Assembly (NCBI GenBank): GCA_947561585.1
Contig: CANNZV010000125.1
Location: 1 to 64,000 of the forward strand
Direction: 5' to 3'
DNA from: Caprella mutica
Taxonomy: Eukaryota > Arthropoda > Malacostraca > Amphipoda > Caprellidae
Length of the DNA: 64,000 bases
Shown here: piece by piece, positions 11,601 through 22,920 of the stretch
Layout: each line of letters begins with the position of its first letter
Position numbering within the stretch: position 1 is the stretch's first letter
Translations under genes and position numbers: made by a program
Notes under the pieces: model-generated
Told to the model about the DNA's origin: nothing
The model's input: only the letters and a program-made list of their open reading frames with translations
Databases searched by the model: none

Positions 11601-14064
11601 CAGAGTTTTTCACATTAGTGTCACATTTTGGTGTGAAGTCTACAATATCGAAGATACTAGCCTTGTTATCTTTAACAGGAGATACTTCTTGGAAGGTTTG
11701 TAAAAAAGGAGAACTATTAAGACTACTTCTAGTCTCTTGGTTATCTTTTGTCACGTTATCCAATAGCCTTGTGACTGGTTGATTTGAAAGAGATCTACTG
11801 GCATTTCTGCTAAAACCAGCCATAAGAAATGTACAATTCTTTGTTGTTGAGGACGGGACATCAAATTTAGAAACAGTGATGGGATCATTATCTTGATGTA
11901 GAGAGTCATTGGTAAAATCAGCAGTGGATATAGAATCTGTTCTAATTTGTTGATTCTGTATTAATTGATTAACACCTGACATAGATGCATTATCTGTGAG
12001 ATCAATATCATCGTCTGACAATGATAGATCATGCATAACGTCACTATACGTAATTTTTGAAACAGGTTCCTCTTTCAAGGTATCACTTGTTGTCATGGAA
12101 GAGTTGAAATTACTCATAGGACCTACATTAGAATTTACAGCTGTACTGTTCACGGAGTATGGAGATGAAAAGAAACTATTAGTAGCAACACTTCCTTCTA
12201 TCGCCACAGAACTTTGGTGTTCTAAATTTTTAACAGAGAGGGGTTCAGTACTCAAAAGGTTATTCAAGAATTCATCATCGGACACATTGCAGTCTGATGG
12301 ATTGTTGGGTTGAATGTTTAGCTGCATCAGAGGGTTCTCTTTGAAATTTAACTTTGCACCAACATCTTGCAAGTGTACTGGATTGATGACTGTTGAGGGC
12401 TCTGACGTTCCTGAAGAATAAATATATTTATATTAGTACATAAGGTAAAGGTATACATTATTAATTTAATGGTGAAATATCTTATCATTGCTGTAAGAGT
12501 GGGAACCAGCCGCTATGGGATGTTACTACTCTTCTAACTAGTTAAAATTAACCATGCAATTGATTTAGTAGGAAGATTTTTGAAAGTATCTTGATAATTA
12601 TATATCATTGTCTCAGTCCATTAACAGTTAAAAAGAAATTATGGAGATAATGAAAAAAATATAGGAAAACGGAAAGCAGGTGATTTATGATAGATGCTGT
12701 GAAATATAGAAAAACAAAAATACTTAAATAAATAAAGAAGTTGTAAATGAATGACAGATAATGAAGGATAACAAACAGATACGAGCAGAAATAAGAGCAA
12801 ACAAAATGAGCATAACTCACCATGCAAAGCATATCACCAGGAAAATTATAATGAACAGGTTGAGGAAGGGTGATTATTATATTGGAATTGCCTAAATAAT
12901 AACTGAAAGAAAATGAGGTGAGCAAAATGAATGGAATGATACTACACTATGGAAATAATAACTAAAAGAAAAACAGCTACACTATAAAAATAGAAAAAAA
13001 ATCAGTAACTTTAACATATAAAATTTCAATATAATGGGAGAACCAAACTAAGTAAATAGCAAGTTACTTAATTTCAGACAGAAATACTTATTCGGCACTA
13101 TAGATGTATTCTTCACTTTACTCTGGATTATTACTCTTCCCCTCATGTTATTATGCAGCATTCTCAAGTAAAATAGTGTGCGAGAAATCTCAACAATTTG
13201 AGACTACTCTTCTGAACTCCTACTTTCTAAAACTAAAACTTTACACCTTTCTCCAATTGAACATTGTACATAGGAGAGAATTGGAACATCCTCACAAATT
13301 CATTGGTAAGGATTCACATACTTTTTAAATCGGATCATTTGGATAAATGAATACAGGATTTATAAAAACTAATATTATGGAAAAGAAAGTTCAATTTTGA
13401 GAGAATCTACTGAAATAGACTTCATACAAACCTTGTTCAATGTATTTGGTTTCTGTTGTTTTGGTACTTGAGCTCAGAAAATTTGAATGTGGAGACAACC
13501 TGAGAAAAATGGTTTGTAATTAATAAAGAGCACACATACACATTTTATAAACTATATCATATCTGAACAATAAAATATTATATGTATTATATCAACTTAC
13601 TGTGAAGATGAAGTATAGTGATTGTCAAATCTCACTCTTTTCCTTTGTAAGTCAGTTCTAGGGTAATCTGAATACTTTGGACTACTTTGAGTAGCAATGC
13701 TGCGTCTCTTTAAGGAACTAACTCCGCTGTCTCTGCTAGAGTCAGAATCATTGGGAGAAGTGAGTTTCCCATTAGCATTAATGAATGTCTTTGGTTTTGG
13801 ACTTAGTAATGACTTCATACTCTGTGCACTGCTCCTTCCACTATCCAAAGCAGGGCTGGAAACCTTCTTGTGAATTTTAGAACTTCTTTTTTTACTGTTC
13901 AGCTGGCATTTGACTGCAGAAAGAAGATCTTTGGTGTATTCTGGATTGTGTCTATTCTTGAAAATTTCATCTATTAGTTTAGTAGTAGTATTACTTTCAA
14001 TTTCTGAAGCCATTACTTTTGAATGAATAGCATGCGAGTGAGCTTTTGGATCTTTGCGGCTCAT
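8692..14064 (-). CDS. Unidentified large Ser/Asn-rich protein, 3 coding exons, coding minisatellite
   Basis: Coding exons read down the minus strand as 14064-13601, 13499-13432 and 12410-8692. Their GT-AG borders join in frame (phases 2 and 1) into about 1416 residues starting MSRKDPKAHS and ending VKILPP. An acceptor at 14086-14087, just before the ATG, implies an upstream non-coding exon. The protein is mostly low-complexity Ser/Asn/Thr/Asp. It has acidic patches (SDDDIDLTDN), basic nuclear-signal-like runs (KKRRPARITR and QRKRQTRRK), and a compact-looking segment GFDFVLPKGYAIVKIDSL just before the repeat. Thirteen copies of an 11-residue repeat (HPNQ[S/A]ATLPLN) follow, then a Pro/Tyr-rich tail. 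I do not recognise the family; nuclear location is inferred from the basic runs only. Confidence 0.8.
9431..9852 (-). repeat. 33-bp coding minisatellite (11-residue repeat x 13)
   Basis: Thirteen near-identical 33-bp units lie in tandem within the last exon of the 8692-14064 gene. On the coding strand the first five encode HPNQSATLPLN, the next seven HPNQAATLPLN, and the last HPNQAATFPIN. The unit is a multiple of three, so copy-number changes would keep the frame. The two blocks suggest two rounds of local expansion. Confidence 0.95.
12411..13600 (-). other. Introns of the 8692-14064 gene
   Basis: The two introns flank the 68-bp exon at 13432-13499. Donors and acceptors follow GT-AG on the minus strand, and the phases (2, then 1) match on both sides. 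Open frames in the introns, such as those near 12605-12925 and 13104-13328, are low-complexity hydrophobic translations of AT-rich DNA and are not called. Confidence 0.7.
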
Positions 14065-14791
14065 TCTAAGTAGCTACTGATGAATCTGGAATAGAAAAAA
14101 ATAAATAGAGTTGTAGTAATAAATCTATTCATGAAGGCTACAGATTTTACAAAAAAAAAGAATCATAGTATCAGTAAGAAACCAAAGCTCTTCCACAAAT
14201 TGAAAGTAGGTTATATGACAACACAGCTGCTGTCTGACTCTTAGACAATACCATATTTAATTTATAGAGACCATTCAAATTAATATGATGAAAGATTTTC
14301 ACAATGACAAGAGTAATAATTTATTAATTTTATTAATTCACATAATGCGATATTTCAACGACTTTCTGGTGCTATTAATACATACTTAGTAGCTACTCAA
14401 TATTCAAAAATACCTAAAGTTAATTAGGTAATTCAGGTAGTAAATTATAAAGAATTAGTAGAAACAATACCTTGTAATATGGTAGCTTATTAGCTCAATT
14501 TTACAACAACAATGACATCATATGTACATAATGCTTTTGCAAGCATCATCAAGTCTGAGGAATTCTTTTAGCTATCAGATTCTACATATGTAGTTGTTAC
14601 TGTGTTCAAGATTAACTGACAGTCGTTTGTTAACTAACAATCTTTATTGTTACAGATTGTTAAGTTGATCCTAATTGTCGTAAATCATAGTCTCCACTCT
14701 CTAAAAAGTTAACCGATTTTGTAGCTACACTGCCTTAGTAATTTAGGTGACCAGAATAGAGACTTAACTCCAATTCAACAATATTTATGAG

Positions 14792-16338
14792 TAGGGATGT
14801 GATGAAGTATTGGTATCAGTATTTTCTCTGGTATCAGTATCAGCAAAATTATGCCTGATACTTTGCTGATACCAATAGTATTTTAAATTTTCTATAGTAT
14901 AATTTATTATCTAGGTATCTATAACAATAAAAAATAGAACTTAAATCAATGAAAAATTAATTTAATATAGCCAAGCAGTTCTATTTTTCATAATTTTAAT
15001 ATTATCAAACAGTTATGCACAGGTATTTTGAGACCTGTCTAACAATTAATACTTCTAATTTTAAGTAATAATTCCTAATTACTCGTTCTATAACATTCCA
15101 TTACCTGAACTAGTTTAGGCATAGAAGCTTTACTGCCTTTACTGTTTATGCAAACAAACCATTAACAAATGAAAACATAGTATTAATTACACATAATTTA
15201 TAATTTGAATTATATTCAGGTAATAGGTATTTACCAATTTTGTTTTTCTAAATCTTAATTTCTGTAGCAATATTATTATTTTATTATATTTTAAATTTTA
15301 ATTAAAATTAGTGGATTCTAAAAATAAATTCTATATACAACCAATTGAATTCATTGAATCAAACATGTTTCAAAGTTCTAATCATCCATGTTCTAAATTT
15401 TTTTTTCTAAAATATTAATTCTACAGGGTTTCTGACACTTTTGTTGCCAAAATTTAACATAAGGTTGCATTTGTCGAAATAAACACTTCATATTCTATGA
15501 AGGTATGGTCTATAATGCTTAGTTAAAGAGTTACAAGGTTAGAAAAGTAGTATCTGTACCATTTATTATTATTAGTTAACGTCATTTTTTTAATATTGCG
15601 ATAAGAAACAAACATTTTTAACAGTAATCATTAGGAGCACACAAAACTTAATCTTAAATTACGTTACATGTTTGCAAAATGTGTTCAAACTGCCTCCTAT
15701 TTGTTGCGATGCAGTCGTTCAAACGTTTGTCCAATGATTAGCAGACGCGAGCAAAGACACCAGGAGTTTCACGAATCCTGGCGGGACAAACATTTGAACA
15801 TTTGTATCGCAACAAATGGGCGGCAAATTGAACACATTCTGAAAATATGTAATTAATTTAAGATTATGTTTCTTGTGCTCCTAATAATTACTGTTAAATG
15901 TGTTTTGTTTCTTATCACAACATTGAAAAAAATGTTAACTAATAATAATAAATGGTAAAGATACTACTTTCCTAACATTGTAATTCTTTAACTAAGCATT
16001 ATAGACCGTACCTTCATAGAATAAAATTATTTCGACGAATACATACTTATGTTAAATTTTTTCAACAAAAGTGTCGGACACCCTGTGTATATATATTTTA
16101 AGCAAAGTAATATATATTATTCAACTATAATTTTTGTGTAAACTGTCATAAATTTAAATCTTCATTTTTCAAATTTTTCTCCAGAACCAATATTATAATT
16201 CAAATGATATAAGTTCATATTATAATTGAAAATAAAAATTATTAATCTCATATAAATATTAAATAATCAAAGTATATTGGTTCAGTGAAAAATGAAAATC
16301 TAGGTATCAGTTAAAATTTCAGTATTGTCCCATCCATA
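14792..16338. mobile_element. hAT-like element with TAGGGATG ends, interrupted by a foldback element
   Basis: The left end reads TAGGGATGTGATGAAGTATT and the right end TTGTCCCATCCATA. Flanks TTTATGAG (14784-14791) and TTTAAGAG (16339-16346) are an 8-bp duplication with one mismatch. The ends and the internal GGTATCAGTATC phrases match the 5939-6266 element. A separate foldback element occupies 15424-16085. No transposase of its own is visible. Confidence 0.7.
15424..16085. mobile_element. Foldback element with about 300-bp arms and transposase C-terminus remnants
   Basis: The two halves are inverted copies of each other around a short centre near 15740-15770. Ends are CAGGGTTTCTGACAC and GTGTCGGACACCCTG. 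A plus-strand frame ends in CIATNGRQIEHILKI (about 15800-15850), and the mirror half encodes a related phrase on the minus strand. That phrase resembles the last residues of some Tc1/mariner-superfamily transposases. TA flanks the left end; the right flank reads TGTA. This looks like two 3' halves joined head to head. Confidence 0.65.
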
Positions 16339-17053
16339 TTTAAGAGATTATATTTATAATATAATTGCGAGAAATATCTAATTTTCTCATATGCTTGCTA
16401 CAATGTTATTTCTGCTGGCCACTCTGCATAATGCATCTCTTCTCCCGCACGAGATTTTAATTTGATAGACTGTTACTCTCCGACTCTCAGTATCAGATTC
16501 AGAATCTCCCGCAGCTAAATTAATAGTTACATAGGAATTAATTCAAAATCTCCTGCAGCTACATTAATTTGTTGCAGGAAAAATATTTCATATTCTGCCA
16601 TCTGGTGATATCTTGGTGAGAAATTATGATAATTTTGGACTTTTGGAGAGACAAATGGATTATGGAGAGTTTATGAGCAATACTAAAAACTTGGCCAACA
16701 AGTTGGAGGATTTCCTATGGAATACAGTCTGGAAACCAAGGAACTCAGAACTCTGGAGCTCAGGCTGCCAAACAGCAGCTAGTAAGACTAGGCAATGCCG
16801 CACTGGGCATTAGCCAGACTGTATTTCTTGGTAAATTCAACTGGACCACTGACATGTCTGTGGATTTTCAGCTACTAATTTTTATGTTACCATTAATTTT
16901 CTGCCATTTCGGTGGATAAATTGGGAAGATGTTGGTGGATCAGCCAAATTAGTGGAAATTGTTGGTGGATTTTTTTTAGCTATATGAAAAAGTCAGTGGG
17001 ATTTTGTGCACCAAAAACCGATCTAAGTAAAATAGTACAGCTCATAACCTCTC
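16339..17053. other. Degenerate MITE fragments (families B, C and A)
   Basis: The stretch contains old pieces: a B-type body near 16425-16605 with repeated CAGAATCTCCCGCAGC-like phrases, C-type sequence, and an A-type copy about 16815-17022 whose ends are eroded (CCAGACTGTATTTC). No intact duplication could be read. No gene. Confidence 0.5.
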
Positions 17054-17061
17054 CAAAATAA

Positions 17062-17215
17062 CCGGTCTGCAGAACATGGGACATTTTTTAACATTTTCTA
17101 TCTGAACAATCCTGAATTTCCTCCTATAATTACATGTATTTTTACTGAGAAGTTGAGAACAGAAGCTAAAATGGAAGAATTCTTGGAGAACACTTTACCA
17201 GTTCTTGCAATCTGG
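17062..17215. mobile_element. MITE family G (CCGGTCTGCAG end), TSD CAAAATAA
   Basis: 154 bp, starting CCGGTCTGCAGAACATGG and ending CCAGTTCTTGCAATCTGG. CAAAATAA is on both sides (17054-17061 and 17216-17223). The flanks join into CTCCAAAATAACATTGTAGC, a phrase found inside family C copies, so it inserted into a C element. A probable second copy in reverse lies near 17376-17533 with a decayed duplication. Confidence 0.85.
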
Positions 17216-17223
17216 CAAAATAA

Positions 17224-19535
17224 CATTGTAGCATAAGAGAAAGTTAGATATTTCTAGCCATTTGCAATTGAAGGGCTCAAAATAACTGCCACAAACTACA
17301 CATGCATGAGGATATTTTCAAGTGTAAAATCTTCACTAATAGTAAATCAAATTTCTTCTTTAAAGTATGTTACATGCCAGACTGCAGGAACTGATAGACT
17401 GTTTTTCAAGAAATCTTCTATATTGGCATCTGTTCTCAGTGAAATACATGTAAAATTGTAAATTATAAATATAGGAAGAAATTAAGGACTTTTGCACAGA
17501 ATATGTTAAAAATGTCCCATATTTTCCAGACTGGCTTAAATGTGGCATCCTGGATCAATTTCTCACTAAAGTGTTGACTTTCCTGCCACACTTTGAAACA
17601 TGGCCCATAGTTGATTTTGAATCTCCAACATTCAACTCCAATATGGGAGATATTTGGGATAATTAATCCCCATATTTACATCAACTTTGCTACAAACAGA
17701 CTAAGAGATCTCTATGAACACTTTACCAGTTCTTGCAAACTGGTAACAGAGTTACTAGTCAATCAGCCATACTGGAATCTTTGGCAAAAATTCCCCTAAC
17801 TCGCATGTGGCTGTAGAGGTCAAAATACCTATTATTATTTCATGCCGTGCGCAAAACCCCAATTATGCTTTCAAATATTGAATGTGTGCGCTCTGATATG
17901 ATATCTTTCATCAAAGACGGGCAATTATTGAATAACTTAAATACTTCAGGTAACCTATTTTCTAAACAATATATATCACGTGATCACAACTTCCAAATTT
18001 TATATTTATTTTGTTGCATTGTGCATCTTTATGAAGAGTATACAATACTTAGGATAGAAAATAGCAGTGACAATTAAAACGTTTAGAGTACATGACATCA
18101 TAGTCCCGTCATCACAACAACATGCCTTTGTAAACAAAATGGTTGATGCTAATTTATTTTGTAGCACTGTGACAATGTATACAGTATTTAGAATAGATAT
18201 AGACTTATAGTAGTGACAATGAAGACATTTAGTGTACATGATGTCATTACAACATACCTTTGTAACTTATTTTGTGAACACTTGCCAAATAATTTAGTGA
18301 GAGCGTATCAGCCAATCAGAGAGAGGCATACATGATACCAGCCAATCAGAGAGAGGCACACCAGCCAATCAGAGATAGGCATACAGTGATGTCATAACAG
18401 TCATATAACATACATAAAAGATAATGTGTATATGTATTAACTGTCATCTACCAATAATTATAAGGAGAACTAAAGCAGATATCTTCCTATATTCTATGGT
18501 CTATATTGATTAATATTTTCTCAGCCAATACATTACATTAGAATGATTAGTTGCGGTCACGTCAAACAATACGTAAATTTGAACAGCGTTTTGATTTTCT
18601 TGGCCTATTTGGATTAATTTATTTTAAATTGGTCTCCAATTTAAACATTCCATAATTACTCCTAAAGAGCGAAATGCCAAGCTACCTAGTATGAATAATG
18701 AATAAAAATTGATGTATCTATAAACTATAAATTTACGTATAGTTTGAAGTGACCAGATCTAATGCCCTATGCCCTAGAGAATCAAAATATTTAAATTAAC
18801 GTATAGTATGTTGTGGTTCTGATTTCTGAACCGTATATATGCCCCATCCCCCCCTGTATCACTGGAGGGGGGAGGCATGCGCCGTGCATCCCACTTCCAA
18901 GGTGCCGTGCGGTAAAATAGCACTCGCGGATGCAACCTGCCAATGATTTCAGTGTGATCAATCTGAAGAGTTATTTTTCCAACCTGGGATCATACAGACT
19001 GGGGAACTAGATTCAATTAGGTAGGTACTTGGCTACCTTAGCAGCTTAGCCTACCCATTTGAGTTGAATTGTTCTTTGAAAAATTGATATCACATAATTT
19101 TCTCAGTTAAATTAGGATTTCATAAATTCTTTGATGAAAAATGTTCCATATTCTCTTACCTGTAAAGCAAGTCAAAAACATGTTTAACTGTAAATTGGGA
19201 ACTTACTCTAGTCCAGTGACTCAAGTCTGCACAATATGAGATATTTTTAACAAGTTCTGTGTAAACAATCTTTAATTTCCTGAGCTATTCCTATGGTTAC
19301 ATGTATTTTACTGAGAACAAAAGCCAAAATGGTGGATTTCTTGCCAGTCCGCAAAAGTCGGTGGAATTTCCCACAAAATACAGACTGATTGTGCATGCTA
19401 TACACTTTGCAGACTGGAAAGGTGCATGAAGTTGTGAAGTTTATCCATAATCCAGCAACTATTGAAGCCTTGAAATTATTCTCCTGAATTATCCGGCAAC
19501 AATTTTCTAATTAATTCTTATGTTTACATCAGGTA
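17224..19535. other. Mosaic of degenerate repeats and short CCAAT-containing repeats
   Basis: No gene is supported. Recognisable parts are a reversed G-type MITE near 17376-17533, fragments of B, C and E types after 18950, and the CCAAT repeat cluster at 18309-18382. Open frames such as 17847-18077 and 18006-18239 are on AT-rich repeats and show no protein family features. Confidence 0.45.
18309..18382. repeat. Three spaced copies of CAGCCAATCAGAGA
   Basis: The phrase CAGCCAATCAGAGAGAGGCA occurs at about 18309, 18339 and 18362 (the third has one change), at 30- and 23-bp spacing. The core is a CCAAT box. A reversed relative is near 630. The cluster could be a promoter-like array or part of a mobile element; there is no gene next to it. 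Confidence 0.6.
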
Positions 19536-19682
19536 ATTAATGGCCAGTCTGCAAAGTGTGTCGAATCTGTCATCAAGATTTCATATTTCAGAACAATTAG
19601 TCTCCAGAAATTTTCAAATTAGTCTCCAAAATGACCAAATTTCTTCAAAATGTCTCCAAAAATAACATGTAAACATAGAAAT

Positions 19683-19836
19683 CCAGTCTGGAAAACTGCT
19701 TAGGCTAACAGATGAACTCTATATGCTAAATGCTGCGGATTATACAATTTTAAGCAATTTAGCATTAATTTTTGAAGTTAGTAAAACTCCAACAGAGAAA
19801 TTAGTTCATCAGAAAGCATCTATTTTTCCAGACTGG
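19683..19836. mobile_element. MITE family E, TSD ATAGAAAT
   Basis: 154 bp with CCAGTCTGGAAAACTGC at the left and TATTTTTCCAGACTGG at the right. ATAGAAAT is duplicated at 19675-19682 and 19837-19844. It is nested inside the family F element. Confidence 0.88.
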
Positions 19837-19912
19837 ATAGAAATTAATTAGAAAATAGTCACCAAGATCTTGTTTTGATGAAATAAAGTCTCCAAAGATC
19901 TTTGGCGACATG

Positions 19913-20237
19913 CCAGTCTAAAAAGAAGGCCTCCTCGGACCCAGGATTCTTTCCATAAATTGGGCCCAGCAAATAACATGGGAACATAGGAATTAAATAA
20001 GACTTGGGCGCAGGATTAATCCCAGTCTGCAGAAACTGGTTAAGTGTTCGTAGAGATCTCTTAATTTGTTCGTAGCAAAATTAATGTAAATATAGGAATT
20101 AATTCAGAAGTGTTCGTAGCAAAATTAATGTAAATATAGGAATTAATTCAAAATTGTTCGGAGAGAATATCCCAAATATCTCACATATTCTGCAGACTGG
20201 GATTAATCCACAAATCCTGCTATACTTTTCAGACTGG
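19913..20237. mobile_element. MITE family D hosting a B element, TSD GCGACATG
   Basis: Left end CCAGTCTAAAAAGAAGG, right end ATACTTTTCAGACTGG; GCGACATG lies at 19905-19912 and 20238-20245. It is nested in the family F element and itself holds the B element at 20022-20200. It is related to the dimer at 1882-2185. Confidence 0.88.
20022..20200. mobile_element. MITE family B, TSD GATTAATC, innermost of the nest
   Basis: 179 bp, CCAGTCTGCAGAAACTGG at the left and ATTCTGCAGACTGG at the right; GATTAATC on both sides (20014-20021 and 20201-20208). It contains two near-identical internal stretches around AATTAATGTAAATATAGG. Confidence 0.9.
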
Positions 20238-20456
20238 GCGACATGGACGCGTTTTACAGACTGGATTATTGCCAGTCTGCAGAATATGGAAGATATTTGA
20301 GATTTTCTCTCCGAACAATTCTGAATTAATTAATATATTTACATTAATTTTGCTACAAACAATTCTGAATTAATCTCTATATTTACATTAATTTTGCTAC
20401 AAACAGAATAAGAGATCTCTACGAACACTTTACGGTCTTTACCAGTTTCTGCAGAG

Positions 20457-20683
20457 CCAAGTAATAAAGCATGTCCAAACTCGCCATTTTAATGGCGAGT
20501 TTGTGACAGTTATTTTGAGCCCTTCAATTGCAAATGGCGAGTTTTATCTATTTTTCTCCTATGCTACAATGTTATTTTGGAGAGAATTTATGAAAATTTG
20601 ATCATTTTGGAGAGAATTTGTTGAATTTTGGAGAGAGCTGGAGAGACAAATGGCGAGTTTACGAGACATACTATTTTACTTGG
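20457..20683. mobile_element. MITE family C (CCAAGTAA...TTACTTGG), TSD CTGCAGAG
   Basis: 227 bp, CCAAGTAATAAAGCATG at the left and CTATTTTACTTGG at the right; CTGCAGAG duplicated at 20449-20456 and 20684-20691. The body carries several GGAGAGAATTT-like phrases. Other copies or fragments are near 21257-21506, 35650-35865, 38243-38430, 44735-44945 and 47455-47688. Confidence 0.85.
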
Positions 20684-20732
20684 CTGCAGAGTGGGATTAT
20701 TGGAGAGTATTTTGAGATTTATAGCCATTTTG

Positions 20733-20968
20733 CCAGTCTGTATTTTGTGGTAAATTCCACCGACATGTCGGTGGAATTTTTCTCCATTAAAAATAATATT
20801 CTGGTAAAGTCGGTGGATTTTTAGCTATTTACTCCTATGTTACCATTAATTTTCGGCGGAAAAATGTGTAAAATGTTGGTGGATCAACCAAATTACTGGA
20901 AATTTATGGTGGATTTTTTCAGCTTTTTCAAAAAGTCAGTGGAATTTTGTGCACCAAATACAGACTGG
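20733..20968. mobile_element. MITE family A, 236 bp, TSD CCATTTTG
   Basis: Same length and ends as the copy at 803-1038. CCATTTTG is duplicated at 20725-20732 and 20969-20976. It sits in sequence of C-type composition. The open frame through it (20837-21112) is not a gene. Confidence 0.9.
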
Positions 20969-21027
20969 CCATTTTGGAGAGAAATTTGGAAACCTTTGGA
21001 GAGAAATTGCACCATTCTTCCAGGTAA

Positions 21028-21256
21028 CCAGTCTCCTGCAGACTTTAATTTGAGAGAGAGCTACTCTCTGACTCTCAGCAGCAAATTCAGAATCTCCCGC
21101 AGGGTAACATAGGAATTAATTCAAAATCTCCCGCAGCTAAATTAATGGTAACATAGGAATTAATTCAAAATCTCCCGCAGAGATCTCCAATTTCTAAAAT
21201 TTCATTTAAAAACTCCCGCAGAGTCTTGGAAAAATGTTCCATATTCTGCAGACTGG
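21028..21256. mobile_element. MITE family B (long form), TSD CCAGGTAA
   Basis: 229 bp, CCAGTCTCCTGCAGAC at the left and ATTCTGCAGACTGG at the right; CCAGGTAA duplicated at 21020-21027 and 21257-21264. CCAGGTAA is itself the end of a C element, so the target was the tip of another MITE. The body has repeated AAAATCTCCCGCAG phrases. Confidence 0.88.
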
Positions 21257-21264
21257 CCAGGTAA

Positions 21265-22315
21265 TAAAGCATGTCCAAACTCGCCATTTAATTTTTAAAT
21301 GGGCCTAATGGCGAATTTGTGACAGTTATTTTGATTTTTGAGCCATTTAATTGGAAATGGCGAGAAATATATAATTTTCTCCTATGCTATGCTGTAAAGT
21401 TATTTTGGAGAGAATTTATGATAATTTGATCATTTTGGAGAGAAATTTGGTTTCTTTTGGAGAGACGAATGGAGAGTTTATGAGCCATATTAGCTATTTT
21501 ACTTGGCAAGAAATAAATATCTTGGGAGACATAGCTACAAACTGGTAATCATGCATGCTTTGAAGACTGGATTTCTTGGAGAACACTTTACCAGTTCCTG
21601 CAGTCTGAACTCTACCTAGTAAGAAGAATATTGGAGTGACGGAGGCTTGGAAGTTGGAGATATTTGGGATGTTCTCCAGAAACCAATTTTGAATTCATCC
21701 CCATATTTACAATAGGTTTACCGTCAATAATGTGAACATAACTTGATAAGAAATTTCTACACGTGCCTATCATGCTATCACTTATCAGCGATTCAGAATT
21801 TCAGCAGAGCCTGATAAAATAAATTAGGTACCTATACCTAGGTTACCCTCCCTAGGGTACAAATGATAATCGAGAAATAACATAAATCATTACCTGTATT
21901 TTTAAATTAATAACCGACAATATCAGGTTATCGATAAATTCAGTCAGTTTCTTCCTTGAAATAACTTTTGTACCTACTTGGTATCTAAGGAACAACGTAG
22001 TTGACGAGAATTAGAAACGTTAATCCGAAAATGATGAAATCAAGAAAGGCTCTGCAGATCGCGACTTTGATACATGCCCAGAGTAAGTTATGAAAAGCAT
22101 TCGCACTAATAATTAAATTATTGAAAGTGTTGCTTGACAAAGTAAGCGACATTCATATATTTAGGTTGTGTACTACAGCTAATCAAATAATTATTTTCTC
22201 GATTTTTATTTAATGTGGTAGGTAATTACAACCTACCGAATGAGACTTTCTTAAGGACCTCTCCCCTCTCATGCTGTGGTTGTAATCCCACGGGATGAAA
22301 TATGAACAGTAAAGC
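21265..22315. other. C-type MITE remainder and AT-rich sequence
   Basis: The body of a C element continues to about 21506 (ending TTTTACTTGG). G-like fragments follow near 21560-21720. From 21720 on there is unremarkable AT-rich DNA. No gene seen. Confidence 0.4.
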
Positions 22316-22920
22316 TTAAAGGTCTCCTCCAAGCAAGTATTTTTATTGCCTTACTCAACGAGGCTAATATTTTTTATCATTTTTCTGCAAACCACATCGA
22401 ATTTGGTAACATATTTTTAATTTTATATGCTTTTAAAGATTTTTATAATCAAAACTCTTCAAAACTTATTCTACTTCCGACTTACTAATTTAAGAAATTT
22501 TCAGCCTGAAGAAAAAGAATGTACACTATTTGTTTTGATTGTCAACTAGGTATTAGGTTTAATAAATCCATTTTATATTCGTGTAAAGGTATAAAATTGA
22601 ATGAACTTATAATAGAAACTTTTATATACTTTAGGAAACAATTAATATAAAAAATAATGACCGAAAACAAATGGTTTGTTTATAAAATTTGAATTTGTAA
22701 TCAAAACAAAGAGTGTACAATGTTCTTCTTGAGCATCAGATTAGTGATTCGCTCAATTGTTGCTCACAGAGTACTAAAAAACTTTAAAAATAAATTATAA
22801 AATATATACTGAACTGAATTGTATGCGATTTGCAGAATAATGATCGTAGACCTTAGTTCTATTATATTATGTTATAAACTCATATTTTTCCCGGAACCCG
22901 GAGAGGACCTTTAATAATTA
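22316..22920. mobile_element. 600-bp repeat with AGGTC(C/T)CTCC-type ends, TTAA-flanked, copy 1
   Basis: The left end reads TTAAAGGTCTCCTCCAAGC and the right end GGAGAGGACCTTTAA, forming short inverted ends bordered by TTAA. The whole unit aligns by eye, phrase by phrase, with 49108-49711. Shared phrases include AGAGTGTACAAT and TTTGCAGAATAATGATC. No coding capacity. TTAA flanks suggest a piggyBac-like or Kolobok-like mover, an inference from the flanks only. Confidence 0.6.

Larger units (their letters stand above)
19544..20264. mobile_element. MITE family F hosting two further MITEs
   Basis: The element begins CCAGTCTGCAAAGTGTG and ends GCGTTTTACAGACTGG. Flanks ATTAATGG (19536-19543) and ATTATTGC (20265-20272) match at 6 of 8 bases and are probably an aged duplication. 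It contains an E-type insertion (19683-19836) and a D-type insertion (19913-20237); without them it would be about 230 bp. Confidence 0.65.

Noticed and set aside
12605..12925. 106-residue hydrophobic minus-strand frame
   Set aside because: It lies in an intron of the 8692-14064 gene, is rich in Phe/Tyr/Leu from AT-rich DNA, and resembles no transporter or membrane family.
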